A stretch of DNA of 64,000 nucleotides from Desulfobulbus elongatus DSM 2908 (GCF_000621145.1 NZ_JHZB01000009.1:56636-120635); one strand, 5' to 3'; positions 23,938 through 32,174 are shown, counted from the stretch's first letter. A program made the numbers and translations. The notes: generated by a model not told the origin, from the sequence alone.

Positions 23938-25206
23938 TCATTGCACGATCTCGCTGAGTCCCTTGGCCAGCGAGGACAGGCCCGCGCTGCGCATGAGGAC
24001 GAACGGTTTCTGGTACCGCTTGCACATTTTCTTGACGCAGTTGCAGGCATCGTGACTGACGCAATCGATGGGGCAGAGCACGGCATCGGCGGTGGTCAGC
24101 ATCTTCGGCAGCAGGGTGCGCGAGGCTTCCTTGCCGCCGTCGTGATGGAGAAACCGCCCGCCGAACTGCTCGACCAACTGCCGGTAATGGGGAATCATGT
24201 TGTTCAGGCCGCCCACGTAGAGTACGGTCTTGCCGCACAGGCTCAGTCCGGGGCAGTTGGCCGTGTGCTGGTCTGCGCACTGGCAGCAGGGTGCCTCCTG
24301 AACGATGTGGCGCATGAGCAGGCTCTCCAGCGTGGCGATCTCCCGCGTCTGTTCGGCCTCGTGATGTTCGAGTCGCCGGCGCAGCCGCTCCATGTCCTCC
24401 AGTTGCCGCACAGTGGTGGCCATCTGTTCCTTCATCGCGGCGAGTTCGCCGGTCAGTTCGTCGATTCTGCCGCACAGGCCGTTGTTCGTCTGCCGCAGGT
24501 CGTCGATCTCCTGCTGCTGCGCCGCATACCCCTTGCCATCCCGCATCTCCTGGAGTTCCCGTTGCAGTCTGGCGGTCTCTCCGCGGAGTGCTCCGTTTTC
24601 CTGCTCCATGGCCTTCTGTTGGACGATGGTCTGCTGCAGGGCGGCTATTTCCTCCTGCTGCTGCCGTTTTTCCTGGCGGTAATGCTGGCGTTCCGAGCCG
24701 AGCACCTCCTCCAGCATGGTGATCTTGGCGCGCAACCGGTCGCCCTGCTGCCTGTCCTTGTGGTGATTGTTCAGGGCGTCATGGCCGAGCATGTGCAGGG
24801 AGCCGTACAGCCGGCCCACCAGGTAGATCGAGGCCGACGGATGGATGAGCACCGACCACCAGGCGCTGTCCAGCAGCCCCTCGGCCATGTCCTTGTCCCA
24901 CAGCGCCCTGATCTCCTGATCGGTACCGGCGCGCAGATATTTCCTGGCGCGGCCCTGGTATTTTTTGGCCAGATATTTGTGCAGCGCCTTGCCCTGGGCA
25001 TCGGCGCGGTCGGAGATGCGGATGAATTCGGCGTGCAACTGGTAGTCGTCGTAACCGGATTCAATGGCAAAGATCCGTTCCTTGGCCAGGGTCCGCAGTT
25101 CCGTGCGGGTCAGGCAGGCACCGATCAGCGAGCACTTGTAGCACGGCTCGATCTCCCAGATTTTTTTGGCTTGCAGTACTCTGCGCGGCAATGCGAGTCG
25201 TTCCAT
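23938..25206 (-). CDS. DUF2325 protein with Cys-rich N-terminus and long coiled coil
   Basis: A 422-residue protein. The N-terminus has a CYKCSLIGAC cluster, followed by a helical domain. Residues ~165-300 form a Gln/Glu-rich coiled coil. CCQCADQHTANCPG precedes the C-terminal DUF2325 domain (GKTVLYVGGLNNMIPHYRQLVEQFGGRFLHHDGG...DAVLCPIDCVSHDACNCVKKMCKR). DUF2325 proteins are small Rossmann-like modules of unknown function common in anaerobes. ATG 25206 has GGAGGAG upstream. It is the first gene of an operon running to the HU gene, with an iron-box-like operator 21 bases before the ATG. Confidence 0.85.
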   Translation of the reverse strand: MERLALPRRVLQAKKIWEIEPCYKCSLIGACLTRTELRTLAKERIFAIESGYDDYQLHAEFIRISDRADAQGKALHKYLAKKYQGRARKYLRAGTDQEIRALWDKDMAEGLLDSAWWSVLIHPSASIYLVGRLYGSLHMLGHDALNNHHKDRQQGDRLRAKITMLEEVLGSERQHYRQEKRQQQEEIAALQQTIVQQKAMEQENGALRGETARLQRELQEMRDGKGYAAQQQEIDDLRQTNNGLCGRIDELTGELAAMKEQMATTVRQLEDMERLRRRLEHHEAEQTREIATLESLLMRHIVQEAPCCQCADQHTANCPGLSLCGKTVLYVGGLNNMIPHYRQLVEQFGGRFLHHDGGKEASRTLLPKMLTTADAVLCPIDCVSHDACNCVKKMCKRYQKPFVLMRSAGLSSLAKGLSEIVQ

Positions 25207-25226
25207 TTTAGGACTCCTCCATTAAA

Positions 25227-25240
25227 TTAGAAAAGCCTAA
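25227..25240 (-). promoter_or_regulatory. Iron-box-like operator before the DUF2325/flavodoxin operon
   Basis: TTAGAAAAGCCTAA fits TTAG-N6-CTAA. On the minus strand it overlaps a possible -10 (TATTAG at 25242-25237) and lies just before the ribosome site. Confidence 0.62.
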
Positions 25241-25252
25241 TACAAATCCCCT

Positions 25253-25287
25253 AAAAAACCCTCCAGGAAGACGGACTTCCGGGAGGG
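25253..25287 (-). terminator. Rho-independent terminator of the feo-porin operon
   Basis: Minus strand: CCCTCCCGGAAG and CTTCCTGGAGGG form a near-perfect stem (one internal mismatch) with a short loop, followed by six T. It lies 17 bases after the porin stop. Confidence 0.9.
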
Positions 25288-25304
25288 GGTGGTGCAATCG
25301 TTAG

Positions 25305-26564
25305 TTAAAACTCGTACGTCAGCCTGGTGGTGAAGCCGTGGCCGCTGTTGTCGGTACCGCCGTCGGCAATCGAATAGTCCTCGTCATGAAAATATTCGAA
25401 GGTCAGGGTGGTGCCGTCGAAAATGCCGAACGAGGTGGCCGCGATGTAGCGGTGCTCGGGCAACTCCAGGGCGACCGCTTCCCAGGAACGCTGATAGCCG
25501 ATGGCGAACACGGTCTCCTTGTCCAGAATCGCGGTGGCATAGGCGAGTTCGGTGTTCCATGCGGCCGGTTCCGCGCCGACCTCGGCGCCGGGCGCACCGT
25601 AGGCGAGTTCGCCGGCGTCGAAGCTGTCCAGCGCGGTGATGTATTCGGTGATCAGGGAAAAGGCCTTGTAGTTGGCGCCAAGGTTGAGACTGAGGCCGGG
25701 CACCTGATCCCTCAGGGTATAAATGCCGCTGTCTTCCAGAATATCCGTGGTGTTGTCGGCATCGGCGATATTGTTGATCCACGCACCGCCGACCTTGAAT
25801 CCCATCTCCTCTTGCTCGTAGCTATACCCCAGCGAGGCGCCGAAGCCGTTGATGCTGTCGTTGTCCTCGTCGGCCGGATCGTCGCCCTCGTTCATGCCGT
25901 TGTAGCTGAACACGGTGGCGGTGAAGCCGTTCTTCTCGAAACCGGCGATGACGCCGGCGGAATTGGTCTCGCCCAGGGTCTGGGTCAGGGGATCCTGAAT
26001 CATGTTGGTGGAGAAATCGCCGAACGGGACGTAGAGCTTGCCGCCGGTGAGAAAGAAGGGGAAGCTCTCGGTGTTGCCCAGGGTGACATGGGCCTCGTCG
26101 ATATAGATGTCTTCGTTGCCCTCGGTGCCGTCGTACTCGACCACGATCTTGCCGGTGGCCCAATCGGTGACCTTGAGATCAAAGATCAGGTCAACGGTGT
26201 CAAGGACGAATTCGCTGGAATGGTCGCCCTGGAAATCCTTGCCCAGTTTGTAATCGCCCTCGATGACGCCGCTCAGGCTGACGAACTCGTTGATCCCCGG
26301 ACCGCTGCTTTTCTCCTTCACCTGGCGGGCGACTTCCTCTTCGATGGCCGTCTTGTCAACAACCGGCTGAGCCTGCATGCCCTTTTCCATTTCATTGAGG
26401 CGCTGATTGAGCTGCTGATTTTGCTGCATCAACTGCTGCACCTGCTGCTTGAGCTGCTCGATCTCGCTTTTGGCAGGAGGTGCCGCCAGGGAAGAGGTGA
26501 GAGGCAGCAGGCAGAAAGTGCCCGCTGCCGCCAAGGCAAGGCTCCGTTTGAATCCTTTGGTCAT
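25305..26564 (-). CDS. LbtU-like outer-membrane porin
   Basis: A 419-residue protein from ATG 26564 (AGGAG upstream). It has a signal peptide (SLALAAAGTFCLLPLTSSLA), an N-terminal Gln-rich coiled coil (IEQLKQQVQQLMQQNQQLNQR) and then a beta-barrel ending in Phe (TRLTYEF). Phrases such as FFLTGGKLYVPFGDFSTNMIQDPLTQTLGET resemble the Legionella siderophore porin LbtU family. It is the last gene of the feo operon, 96 bases after feoC. The substrate is not shown by the sequence. Confidence 0.78.
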   Translation of the reverse strand: MTKGFKRSLALAAAGTFCLLPLTSSLAAPPAKSEIEQLKQQVQQLMQQNQQLNQRLNEMEKGMQAQPVVDKTAIEEEVARQVKEKSSGPGINEFVSLSGVIEGDYKLGKDFQGDHSSEFVLDTVDLIFDLKVTDWATGKIVVEYDGTEGNEDIYIDEAHVTLGNTESFPFFLTGGKLYVPFGDFSTNMIQDPLTQTLGETNSAGVIAGFEKNGFTATVFSYNGMNEGDDPADEDNDSINGFGASLGYSYEQEEMGFKVGGAWINNIADADNTTDILEDSGIYTLRDQVPGLSLNLGANYKAFSLITEYITALDSFDAGELAYGAPGAEVGAEPAAWNTELAYATAILDKETVFAIGYQRSWEAVALELPEHRYIAATSFGIFDGTTLTFEYFHDEDYSIADGGTDNSGHGFTTRLTYEF

Positions 26565-26660
26565 GTTTCCGCTCCTTTTGAATGTTGGTGTTATAAAATA
26601 TAATTTGATAACAATCGAATTTTTGTACTGCAATTGCCGCCTTGAACGCAATCAAGAAAT

Positions 26661-26885
26661 TCACTCAATCCATTCGTAGAGTTCGATAGTGGCGGGATCG
26701 CACTTGCAGCAGCCCTTGCAGCCCGTGGCGGCATCATCCGACCGCTTGCGGACCTTACCCTTCTGCATCCAGATCGCAAGGAGAGGACGGACCGTCTCGG
26801 CCTCGGTCTGGAAATGCAGCGCCATGTCCTGCAAGGGGGCGACTTTCCGCGCGCGCAGATAGTTTTTCAGGCTGATCAGATCCAT
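26661..26885 (-). CDS. feoC: FeoC-like winged-helix protein
   Basis: A 74-residue protein with a FeoC-type small winged helix (MDLISLKNYLRARKVAPLQDMALHFQTEAETVRPLLAIWMQ) and the Cys cluster GCKGCCKCDP expected for an Fe-S site. It sits 21 bases after feoB. FeoC acts on FeoB stability or operon control in other bacteria. Confidence 0.88.
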   Translation of the reverse strand: MDLISLKNYLRARKVAPLQDMALHFQTEAETVRPLLAIWMQKGKVRKRSDDAATGCKGCCKCDPATIELYEWIE

Positions 26886-26906
26886 CGGTTCGCTCGGTCC
26901 TTGTCC

Positions 26907-29282
26907 TTATCCTTGCTCCGCGACCCGGGTCACCGGGCTGGCAGCGGCCAGGGCCGTCTTGGCCTGCCGCTCCTTGGCGCTGCTGACCAGTTTCAGCATC
27001 AGGACCACGCCGGCAAAGGCGATGAGGTCGCCGGCGATCACCACCGCCGAATAGCCGGGATGGGCGCTGAACGTGGCCACCTGATAAAACAGCGTCGAGG
27101 CAATGAAGGCGAGAAAGGTGGTCCAGAATCCGGCGAAGGCGGTCCAGGCCAGGTTGGTTTCCCGATACACCGCGGCGATGGCGGCGCTGCACGGGAAATA
27201 GAGCAGCACGAAGAGCAGGTAGGCGAAGGCCGCGGTCTTGCTGCCGAACAGGTGCACCATGGAACCGAAGGTGGCGACGTTGACCTCCTGCTCCTCGGCG
27301 GCAGTGGCGGTATCGCTGACATCGCCCACGGAGATGCCGAGGGGATCGGTCAGGGTGTCGACCACGCCCAGCAGATTCTCCGGGATGGTAGCAAAGGCGC
27401 CGGTGATGCCACCCCAGAAATCGAAGGCCTCCTCTTCACTCTCGCCCTCGCCCTCTTCCGCCGGGGCCTGCTGGTCGATCTGCGCATACAGGGCATCCAG
27501 GGTGCCGACCACCGCTTCCTTGGCAAAGATGCCGGTGAAGATGCCCACCGTGGCGGGCCAGTTGGCCTCGGTGACCCCCAGGGGCTCAAGTGCCGGGGTG
27601 ATGACCTTGCTGGTCGCGGCCAGGACCGATTTGTCGGTATCCTCGTTGCCGAAGGTGCCGTCGGTGCCCACCGAATTGAGGATGGACAGGACCATGATCA
27701 CCGGAATGAGCACCTTGCCGGCCCGGAAAAGGAAGGCCTTCAGGCGGTCATAGGCCCGCAGGACGACCGAACGGACCGTGGGGAGATGATAGGGTGGCAT
27801 CTCCATGATAAACGGCGTGATCTCGCCCTTGAGCAGGGTGTTCTTCAGGATCAGGCCCGTGAGCACGGCAAAGCCGATGCCGATCAGGTACAGCAGGAAC
27901 ACCAGATTTTGCCCGCCGGTGGGGAAGAAGGCGGCGGCGAACAGGGCATAGACCGGCAGACGCGCCCCGCAGGACATGAAGGGGTTCATCATGATGGTCA
28001 GGGTGCGGTCGCGTTCATTCTCCAGGGTGCGGGTGGCCATGATCGCCGGCACGTTGCAGCCGAAGCCGACCAGCATCGGCACGAAGGCCTTGCCCGGCAG
28101 GCCGATGAAGCGCATGAACCGGTCCATGACAAAGGCGGCCCGGGCCATGTAGCCGGAATCCTCGAGAAAGGAGAGACAGAGGAACATGAAGCCGATGGGC
28201 GGGATGAAGGTGGCCATGGTCTGGATACCGCCGCCGATGCCCGTGGCCAGGACGGTGATCAGCCATTCCGGTGCGTGCATGCCGGCGAGCAGTTCGCCGA
28301 AACCGTCGACAAAAATGGTGCCGGCCAGTTGATCGAAGAAGTCGATGAAGGCGCCGCCCAGATTGATGGTGACCATGAACATCAGGTACATGGCCACAAG
28401 AAAGATGGGAATGCCGAGCACCCGGCTGAGCACCACCCGGTCTATCCGATCGGAGAGGGTTCTGTTGACCTGTCCCTGTTTCTTGACCAGATCGCGGGTC
28501 AGCCAGGAAACGAACCCGTACCGGGCCGAGGCGATGACGATATCGGCCTCCTCTTCCATCTCCTCCTCGATCTGCGTCCGCAGGGCATCGACCCTGGCTC
28601 GGGTCGCCTCTCCCAGAGGAACATAGGACGCGGCCAGGGGGTCGCCTTCGAGCAGCTTGAGTGCCAGCCAGTAGGGATCGATTTTCCTGATGGCGCACGC
28701 ATCCTGCACCTCCGAGGCCAGGGCTTCGCGTGCCAACTGCACCGGTTCCGGATACACCAACTCCGCGGTGGAGACCTTCGTCGCCCCAACCGAGGCGAGG
28801 ATCGCCGCCTTGAGTTCCTCGAGCCCTTTATTTTTTGAAGCGACCAGGGGAACGACCGGGCAACCGAGCCGTTCGGCCAGGCCAGCCACATCGATGGCCA
28901 GTTTCCGTTCCTCGGCCATGTCCATCATGTTGAGGGCGATGAGCAGCGGCACACCCATCTCCAGCAGTTGGCTGGTGAGATACAGGTTGCGCTCGATGTT
29001 GGAGGCATCGACGATATTGACGATCAGGTCGGCCTCCCGCGACAGGACGAAATCGCGGGCCACCTGCTCATCCACGCTGGAGGCGGTCAGAGAATAAATG
29101 CCGGGGGTGTCGATGACCTCGACCTTGCGGCCGCCATCCTGATACCAGCCCGTCTTGCGGTCCACAGTGACGCCGGGCCAGTTGCCGACCTGCTGCTTGG
29201 CCCCTGTCAGGCAGTTGAACAAGGTGCTCTTGCCGCAATTGGGATTGCCGACGATGCCGATTGCCAGCCTGTTCGCGCTCAT
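26907..29282 (-). CDS. feoB: Ferrous iron transporter FeoB
   Basis: A 791-residue inner-membrane Fe(II) permease with an N-terminal G-protein domain: G1 GNPNCGKSTLF, G2-region GVTVDRKTG, G3 DTPG, and a G4 NMMD region. The Gate-type membrane domain follows (MVGFGCNVPAIMATR; FMSCGARLPVYALFAAAFF). ATG 29282 with GGGAGG upstream is preferred over GTG 29288. The length is typical for FeoB with a long periplasmic/cytoplasmic insert before the second gate half. Confidence 0.96.
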   Translation of the reverse strand: MSANRLAIGIVGNPNCGKSTLFNCLTGAKQQVGNWPGVTVDRKTGWYQDGGRKVEVIDTPGIYSLTASSVDEQVARDFVLSREADLIVNIVDASNIERNLYLTSQLLEMGVPLLIALNMMDMAEERKLAIDVAGLAERLGCPVVPLVASKNKGLEELKAAILASVGATKVSTAELVYPEPVQLAREALASEVQDACAIRKIDPYWLALKLLEGDPLAASYVPLGEATRARVDALRTQIEEEMEEEADIVIASARYGFVSWLTRDLVKKQGQVNRTLSDRIDRVVLSRVLGIPIFLVAMYLMFMVTINLGGAFIDFFDQLAGTIFVDGFGELLAGMHAPEWLITVLATGIGGGIQTMATFIPPIGFMFLCLSFLEDSGYMARAAFVMDRFMRFIGLPGKAFVPMLVGFGCNVPAIMATRTLENERDRTLTIMMNPFMSCGARLPVYALFAAAFFPTGGQNLVFLLYLIGIGFAVLTGLILKNTLLKGEITPFIMEMPPYHLPTVRSVVLRAYDRLKAFLFRAGKVLIPVIMVLSILNSVGTDGTFGNEDTDKSVLAATSKVITPALEPLGVTEANWPATVGIFTGIFAKEAVVGTLDALYAQIDQQAPAEEGEGESEEEAFDFWGGITGAFATIPENLLGVVDTLTDPLGISVGDVSDTATAAEEQEVNVATFGSMVHLFGSKTAAFAYLLFVLLYFPCSAAIAAVYRETNLAWTAFAGFWTTFLAFIASTLFYQVATFSAHPGYSAVVIAGDLIAFAGVVLMLKLVSSAKERQAKTALAAASPVTRVAEQG

Positions 29283-29284
29283 TG

Positions 29285-29518
29285 TCACACCTCCCGCACC
29301 AAAAGGGCCTTGGCTTCGTCCCGGCGCAGGCTGAGACTGAAATCGCGCACCGTGATCTCCACGGGGTCACCCATGGGCGCGACCCGAACCACCTTGAATG
29401 CCGTGCCCTTGAGCAGGCCCATGGCCAACAGTTTCTGGCGATAGGTGTCGCTTCCCTTGACGAATCCAACCACCGTACCCGCCTGTCCCACAGCAATTTC
29501 ACTGAGCGTTTTTTCCAT
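29285..29518 (-). CDS. feoA: FeoA domain protein
   Basis: A 77-residue SH3-like FeoA (MEKTLSEIAVGQAGTVVGFV...LLAMGLLKGTAFKVVRVAPMGDPVEITVRDFSLSLRRDEA). ATG 29518 has AGG at a good distance; ATG 29524 overlaps the previous stop in ATGA and is an alternative. It probably docks on FeoB. Confidence 0.93.
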   Translation of the reverse strand: MEKTLSEIAVGQAGTVVGFVKGSDTYRQKLLAMGLLKGTAFKVVRVAPMGDPVEITVRDFSLSLRRDEAKALLVREV

Positions 29519-29520
29519 TA

Positions 29521-29811
29521 TCATGCCTTGATCACATTAATCTTATGGGCCATGCCGCCGCCGAGGCCGTATCGGCACCCCGCCTTCTCAATCACAACCG
29601 CCCCGTTCTCCTGCTTGTGCACCACGAGGATCTCGTCGTCGACGTTGATGCCCATGCTGAGGAGGCGTTCCCGCATGAGGCAGCCGCCGTGCAGACTGAC
29701 AACCTTGACCCGCTCCCCTTCGCTGGCGAAAACCAGAGGGTATGACGGGGATTTCTTGCTTTCAGCCTCCGCTTCCGTTTTTGGAAGGCTGCAAACCGGT
29801 GTGTGGGTCAT
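29521..29811 (-). CDS. feoA: FeoA domain protein (second copy, N-terminal extension)
   Basis: A 96-residue protein: about 30 polar residues, then a FeoA core (ASEGERVKVVSLHGGCLMRERLLSMGINVDDEILVVHKQENGAVVIEKAGCRYGLGGGMAHKI). It is the first gene of the feo operon. Two FeoA genes ahead of FeoB are frequent in Desulfobacterota. ATG 29811 is taken; TTG 29817 is possible. Confidence 0.9.
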   Translation of the reverse strand: MTHTPVCSLPKTEAEAESKKSPSYPLVFASEGERVKVVSLHGGCLMRERLLSMGINVDDEILVVHKQENGAVVIEKAGCRYGLGGGMAHKINVIKA

Positions 29812-29860
29812 GGTCAATATTTAGAGTGATGACTTCCGATGTTATTAGCAAACAACAGAG

Positions 29861-29915
29861 TTAGAAACTGCTAAGTTAGATGCCCCTAAGTACAGTGCGC
29901 GCCACCAAATGTCAA
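29861..29915 (-). promoter_or_regulatory. feo promoter with two tandem iron-box-like operators
   Basis: Minus strand: -35 TTGACA (29915-29910), 17-base spacer, -10 TACTTA (29892-29887). Operators TTAGATGCCCCTAA (29876-29889) and TTAGAAACTGCTAA (29861-29874), one base apart, cover the -10 and the predicted start. This is classic repressor placement for an iron-dependent regulator of DtxR/IdeR type; the IdeR consensus contains the same TTAG-N6-CTAA geometry. The bases 29890-30174 hold no gene that I can support. Confidence 0.78.
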
Positions 29916-30174
29916 CGCTTTTTTTCACCGATCTATCGCCATCGGACGCGGACGGAGAAGAATGAACGATATTTCAGCAGGATTTTTTCCAGTTCCGTTG
30001 AGCGGCGCTTCAGCTCCCCTATTACCGAAGCCCCTCGAACGCATCCAGGTTGCACCGGTACATGGGCACGACGGCACTAATGGCCGCGTTTTTCCCACCC
30101 ATGTGTCGGCATGCGTCGAGGCCGATCATGTCGACCCGAATTCTCCGGGATGCGTGCTTTTCCAGGTTGCCCCC

Positions 30175-30215
30175 TTGCCACGCCCTGCCGGCCTCCTTAT
30201 CTTAGGAATCTCTAA
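30175..30215 (+). promoter_or_regulatory. Promoter with iron-box-like operator for the 30254 gene
   Basis: TTGCCA (30175-30180), 17 bases, TATCTT (30198-30203). TTAGGAATCTCTAA (30202-30215) overlaps the -10 end and the predicted start near 30210. It has the same layout as at feo, on the opposite strand. Confidence 0.72.
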
Positions 30216-30253
30216 CACAGCAACAGGAATCTTTATCAACGCGAGGTCTAGTC

Positions 30254-30535
30254 ATGAAGCATTATTTTTTGGTCAACAACGGCGAGGCACGAGCCATCGA
30301 TCGCGACGAATTGAACACCTATCCTTTTGTATCAACGTACAATTCGCAGGGCGAAGCGGAACCCTTCAGCGAGGATTGGCATCACTACGAGAGCGCGGGC
30401 ACCGAATGGTGCGTTGCCTATGCCGAAAGCGACGAGGAAGCCGTGGCCCTGGCGGATGACAGTCATTACGGCCTGGTTGCCAGGGAGAATGTGTGGTGTG
30501 AAATCAGACAGAAACCGTACGAAGCAAGGGCCTGA
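30254..30535 (+). CDS. Small protein of unknown function under an iron box
   Basis: A 93-residue acidic soluble protein (MKHYFLVNNGEARAIDRDEL...). It is rich in Glu/Asp, Tyr and Trp, with two Cys (EWCVAYAES, VWCEIRQK) and a central HHYESAGTEWCVAYAESDEEAVALADD segment. No family was recognised. GAGG lies eight bases before the ATG. The operator overlapping its promoter makes it a candidate iron-stress protein. It is divergent from feo and convergent with the T6SS operon. Confidence 0.72.
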   Translation: MKHYFLVNNGEARAIDRDELNTYPFVSTYNSQGEAEPFSEDWHHYESAGTEWCVAYAESDEEAVALADDSHYGLVARENVWCEIRQKPYEARA

Positions 30536-30604
30536 TCAAAAAACCCCGTATGCAGCCGGCAGACGAGGCTTTCCACCGGATCGGCTCTCCTTGCCGCATG
30601 CCGG

Positions 30605-30765
30605 GCCGGCTCAGGGCCGGCGGCGGCACGCTCTGGACCGGGGCTGACCGGTCCGGTTTCATCTTGATGAGGGGATGAGCGCCCCTGTGGGCGATCGGTG
30701 GGACAACGGGACTCGGCGAGAGGGGGCGATTGCTGCGGGCGGCGGAGGCCAATCGCCCCTGTTTT
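30605..30765. terminator. Stem-loops between convergent genes
   Basis: Three hairpins lie between the 30254 gene and the end of the T6SS operon: GCCGGC/GCCGGC (30605-30621), GGACCGG/CCGGTCC (30635-30654, followed by GGTTTC), and GGGGCGATTG/CAATCGCCCC (30723-30759, followed on the plus strand by TGTTTT). The last is the best terminator candidate. Confidence 0.6.
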
Positions 30766-30774
30766 CCGCTGGCG

Positions 30775-31095
30775 TCAGCGCCCGTCTTTGCGGGCCTGGT
30801 TCATCTGCTGCTGCAATTGGAGTTGTGCCGCCTGCAGGGCCTGCTGCAAGGTCTGGACGAGGACATAGGCGTTGCTGACGGAAACCACGATGCGGTCGGA
30901 GATCGTGGCGTGGCCGGGCATCGAGCGGTGCAGGTTGCCCAGTTCGATCACCACGTCGCCCGTGCCGACATAGACGTTGAAAATATCCCGGTAGACATAC
31001 TCCAGGTCCTGCGGCAGATGAAAATGCACCTGGACGCGTTCTTCTTCTCCGGCGGCCTGCCGGTCCTGCGGTTTGTCGTTCTGATTGTGCGGCAT
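30775..31095 (-). CDS. DUF3467-like protein at the end of the T6SS operon
   Basis: A 106-residue protein: LPQDLEYVYRDIFNVYVGTGDVVIELGNLHRSMPGHATISDRIVVSVSNAYVLVQTLQQALQAA fits the DUF3467 pattern of a small beta-domain with a C-terminal helix. The C-terminus is Gln-rich. Function unknown; it is the last gene of the T6SS cluster. Confidence 0.72.
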   Translation of the reverse strand: MPHNQNDKPQDRQAAGEEERVQVHFHLPQDLEYVYRDIFNVYVGTGDVVIELGNLHRSMPGHATISDRIVVSVSNAYVLVQTLQQALQAAQLQLQQQMNQARKDGR

Positions 31096-31120
31096 GCTGC
31101 TCCTTGCATTGGGAAAGAGG

Positions 31121-31522
31121 TCAGGTCATGATCATGACCTTGCACTGCGACGGCACCAGCGTCATGCCGCCCGGACAGTTGGTCATGTTCTGCAATGTCG
31201 GCGAGAGCCATTTGGTGGCCGGCAACCCGCCGGTGAACACCTTCACCGAGCCCATGATGTTGCGGGCCGGTCCCATCATTATGCCCGAGGCGACGCCGCC
31301 CGCCACGCCGGCGTTATCGCCATTGCTCATCGGCACGGTGGTGCCCATGTTGTGCGCCGGCATCATGGAAATCAGGTGTTTGAGCGATGTCGTCGGCGGC
31401 AGGGCCATCGGCAGCATGGCCATATTGGGGTACGGTATGGGCACGGGCCCCACCGGTGACGGGGTCAGACAGACATCCGGAAAGCCGAACTGCGTTCCGG
31501 ACAGCGAACAGTTAGCAAACAT
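31121..31522 (-). CDS. DUF4150 PAAR-like spike tip protein
   Basis: A 133-residue protein from ATG 31522 (AGGAG upstream). The N-terminus MFANCSLSGTQFGFPDVCLTPSPVGPVPIPYPNMAM, with repeated Pro-Val/Pro-Ile and Gly-rich turns, and the C-terminal segment NCPGGMTLVPSQCKVMIM are typical of DUF4150, the PAAR-like tip of some T6SS spikes. Four Cys are present. No C-terminal toxin domain is fused. Confidence 0.85.
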   Translation of the reverse strand: MFANCSLSGTQFGFPDVCLTPSPVGPVPIPYPNMAMLPMALPPTTSLKHLISMMPAHNMGTTVPMSNGDNAGVAGGVASGIMMGPARNIMGSVKVFTGGLPATKWLSPTLQNMTNCPGGMTLVPSQCKVMIMT

Positions 31523-31541
31523 GCGTCTCTCCTTAAAAAAG

Positions 31542-32174
31542 TCAACCCATGTGGATCCGCTCGCCATCGATCCTGGTGTCCTTCTTGCTCACCATGACCG
31601 TGTAGTTCGAATCCATGCAATACAGGCCCTCGACCGTGCGGGTCGCCTGACCGGCCTTGATCTGGTCGTGCCCCTCGGTGCGGCGCAGGTAGGTGTGCAC
31701 CCGTTTGACCAGGTGGCGCGCCATGATGTTCATCAACTGGCCGATGAAGCGGATGCTCCGGTAGGTGGCCTGCAAGTTTTCACCGGTGGCCGTGACCTCC
31801 CGGACGTCGACCACCGCGGCCTCGCTTTTGTGAATCTCCTGCGCCGAGAAGAAATTGAGGTTGCCCTCGCTGACCATGCTGGCCGACGTGGCCCGGAGCA
31901 CGACATCGCCCGGGAACTGGACCACCGTTCTGGTCGACTGCGGCCGCTCGAGGATACCGAGGACGAACCAACGCCCCTGATCGTCGCCGGCGCAGAGCAC
32001 GGTGTCGCCGGGTTCCGGCTGGACCAGGCAACTGAACGCGACCGTGGCCCGGCATTGCTGCCCGGCGACCGCCACCAGCACCTCTCGTTCCCTCACCCCG
32101 GCCACCTGGCCGTGCGCAAACCCTGCCTCGGGTTGCCGGACCAGGGGAACCCTGTTTCCGATTATTGCACTCAT
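31542..32174 (-). CDS. DUF3540 family T6SS accessory protein
   Basis: A 210-residue protein with an OB-like N-terminus (VAGVREREVLVAVAGQQCRATVAFSCLVQPEPGDTVLCAGDDQGRWFVLGILERP), as in small VgrG/gpV spike proteins, then a helical segment (QATYRSIRFIGQLMNIMARHLVKRVHTYLRRTEGHDQIKAGQATRTVEGLYCMDSNYTVMVSKKDTRIDGERIHMG). This matches DUF3540, which travels with DUF2169 and DUF4150. Its ATG overlaps the previous stop in ATGA. Confidence 0.82.
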   Translation of the reverse strand: MSAIIGNRVPLVRQPEAGFAHGQVAGVREREVLVAVAGQQCRATVAFSCLVQPEPGDTVLCAGDDQGRWFVLGILERPQSTRTVVQFPGDVVLRATSASMVSEGNLNFFSAQEIHKSEAAVVDVREVTATGENLQATYRSIRFIGQLMNIMARHLVKRVHTYLRRTEGHDQIKAGQATRTVEGLYCMDSNYTVMVSKKDTRIDGERIHMG

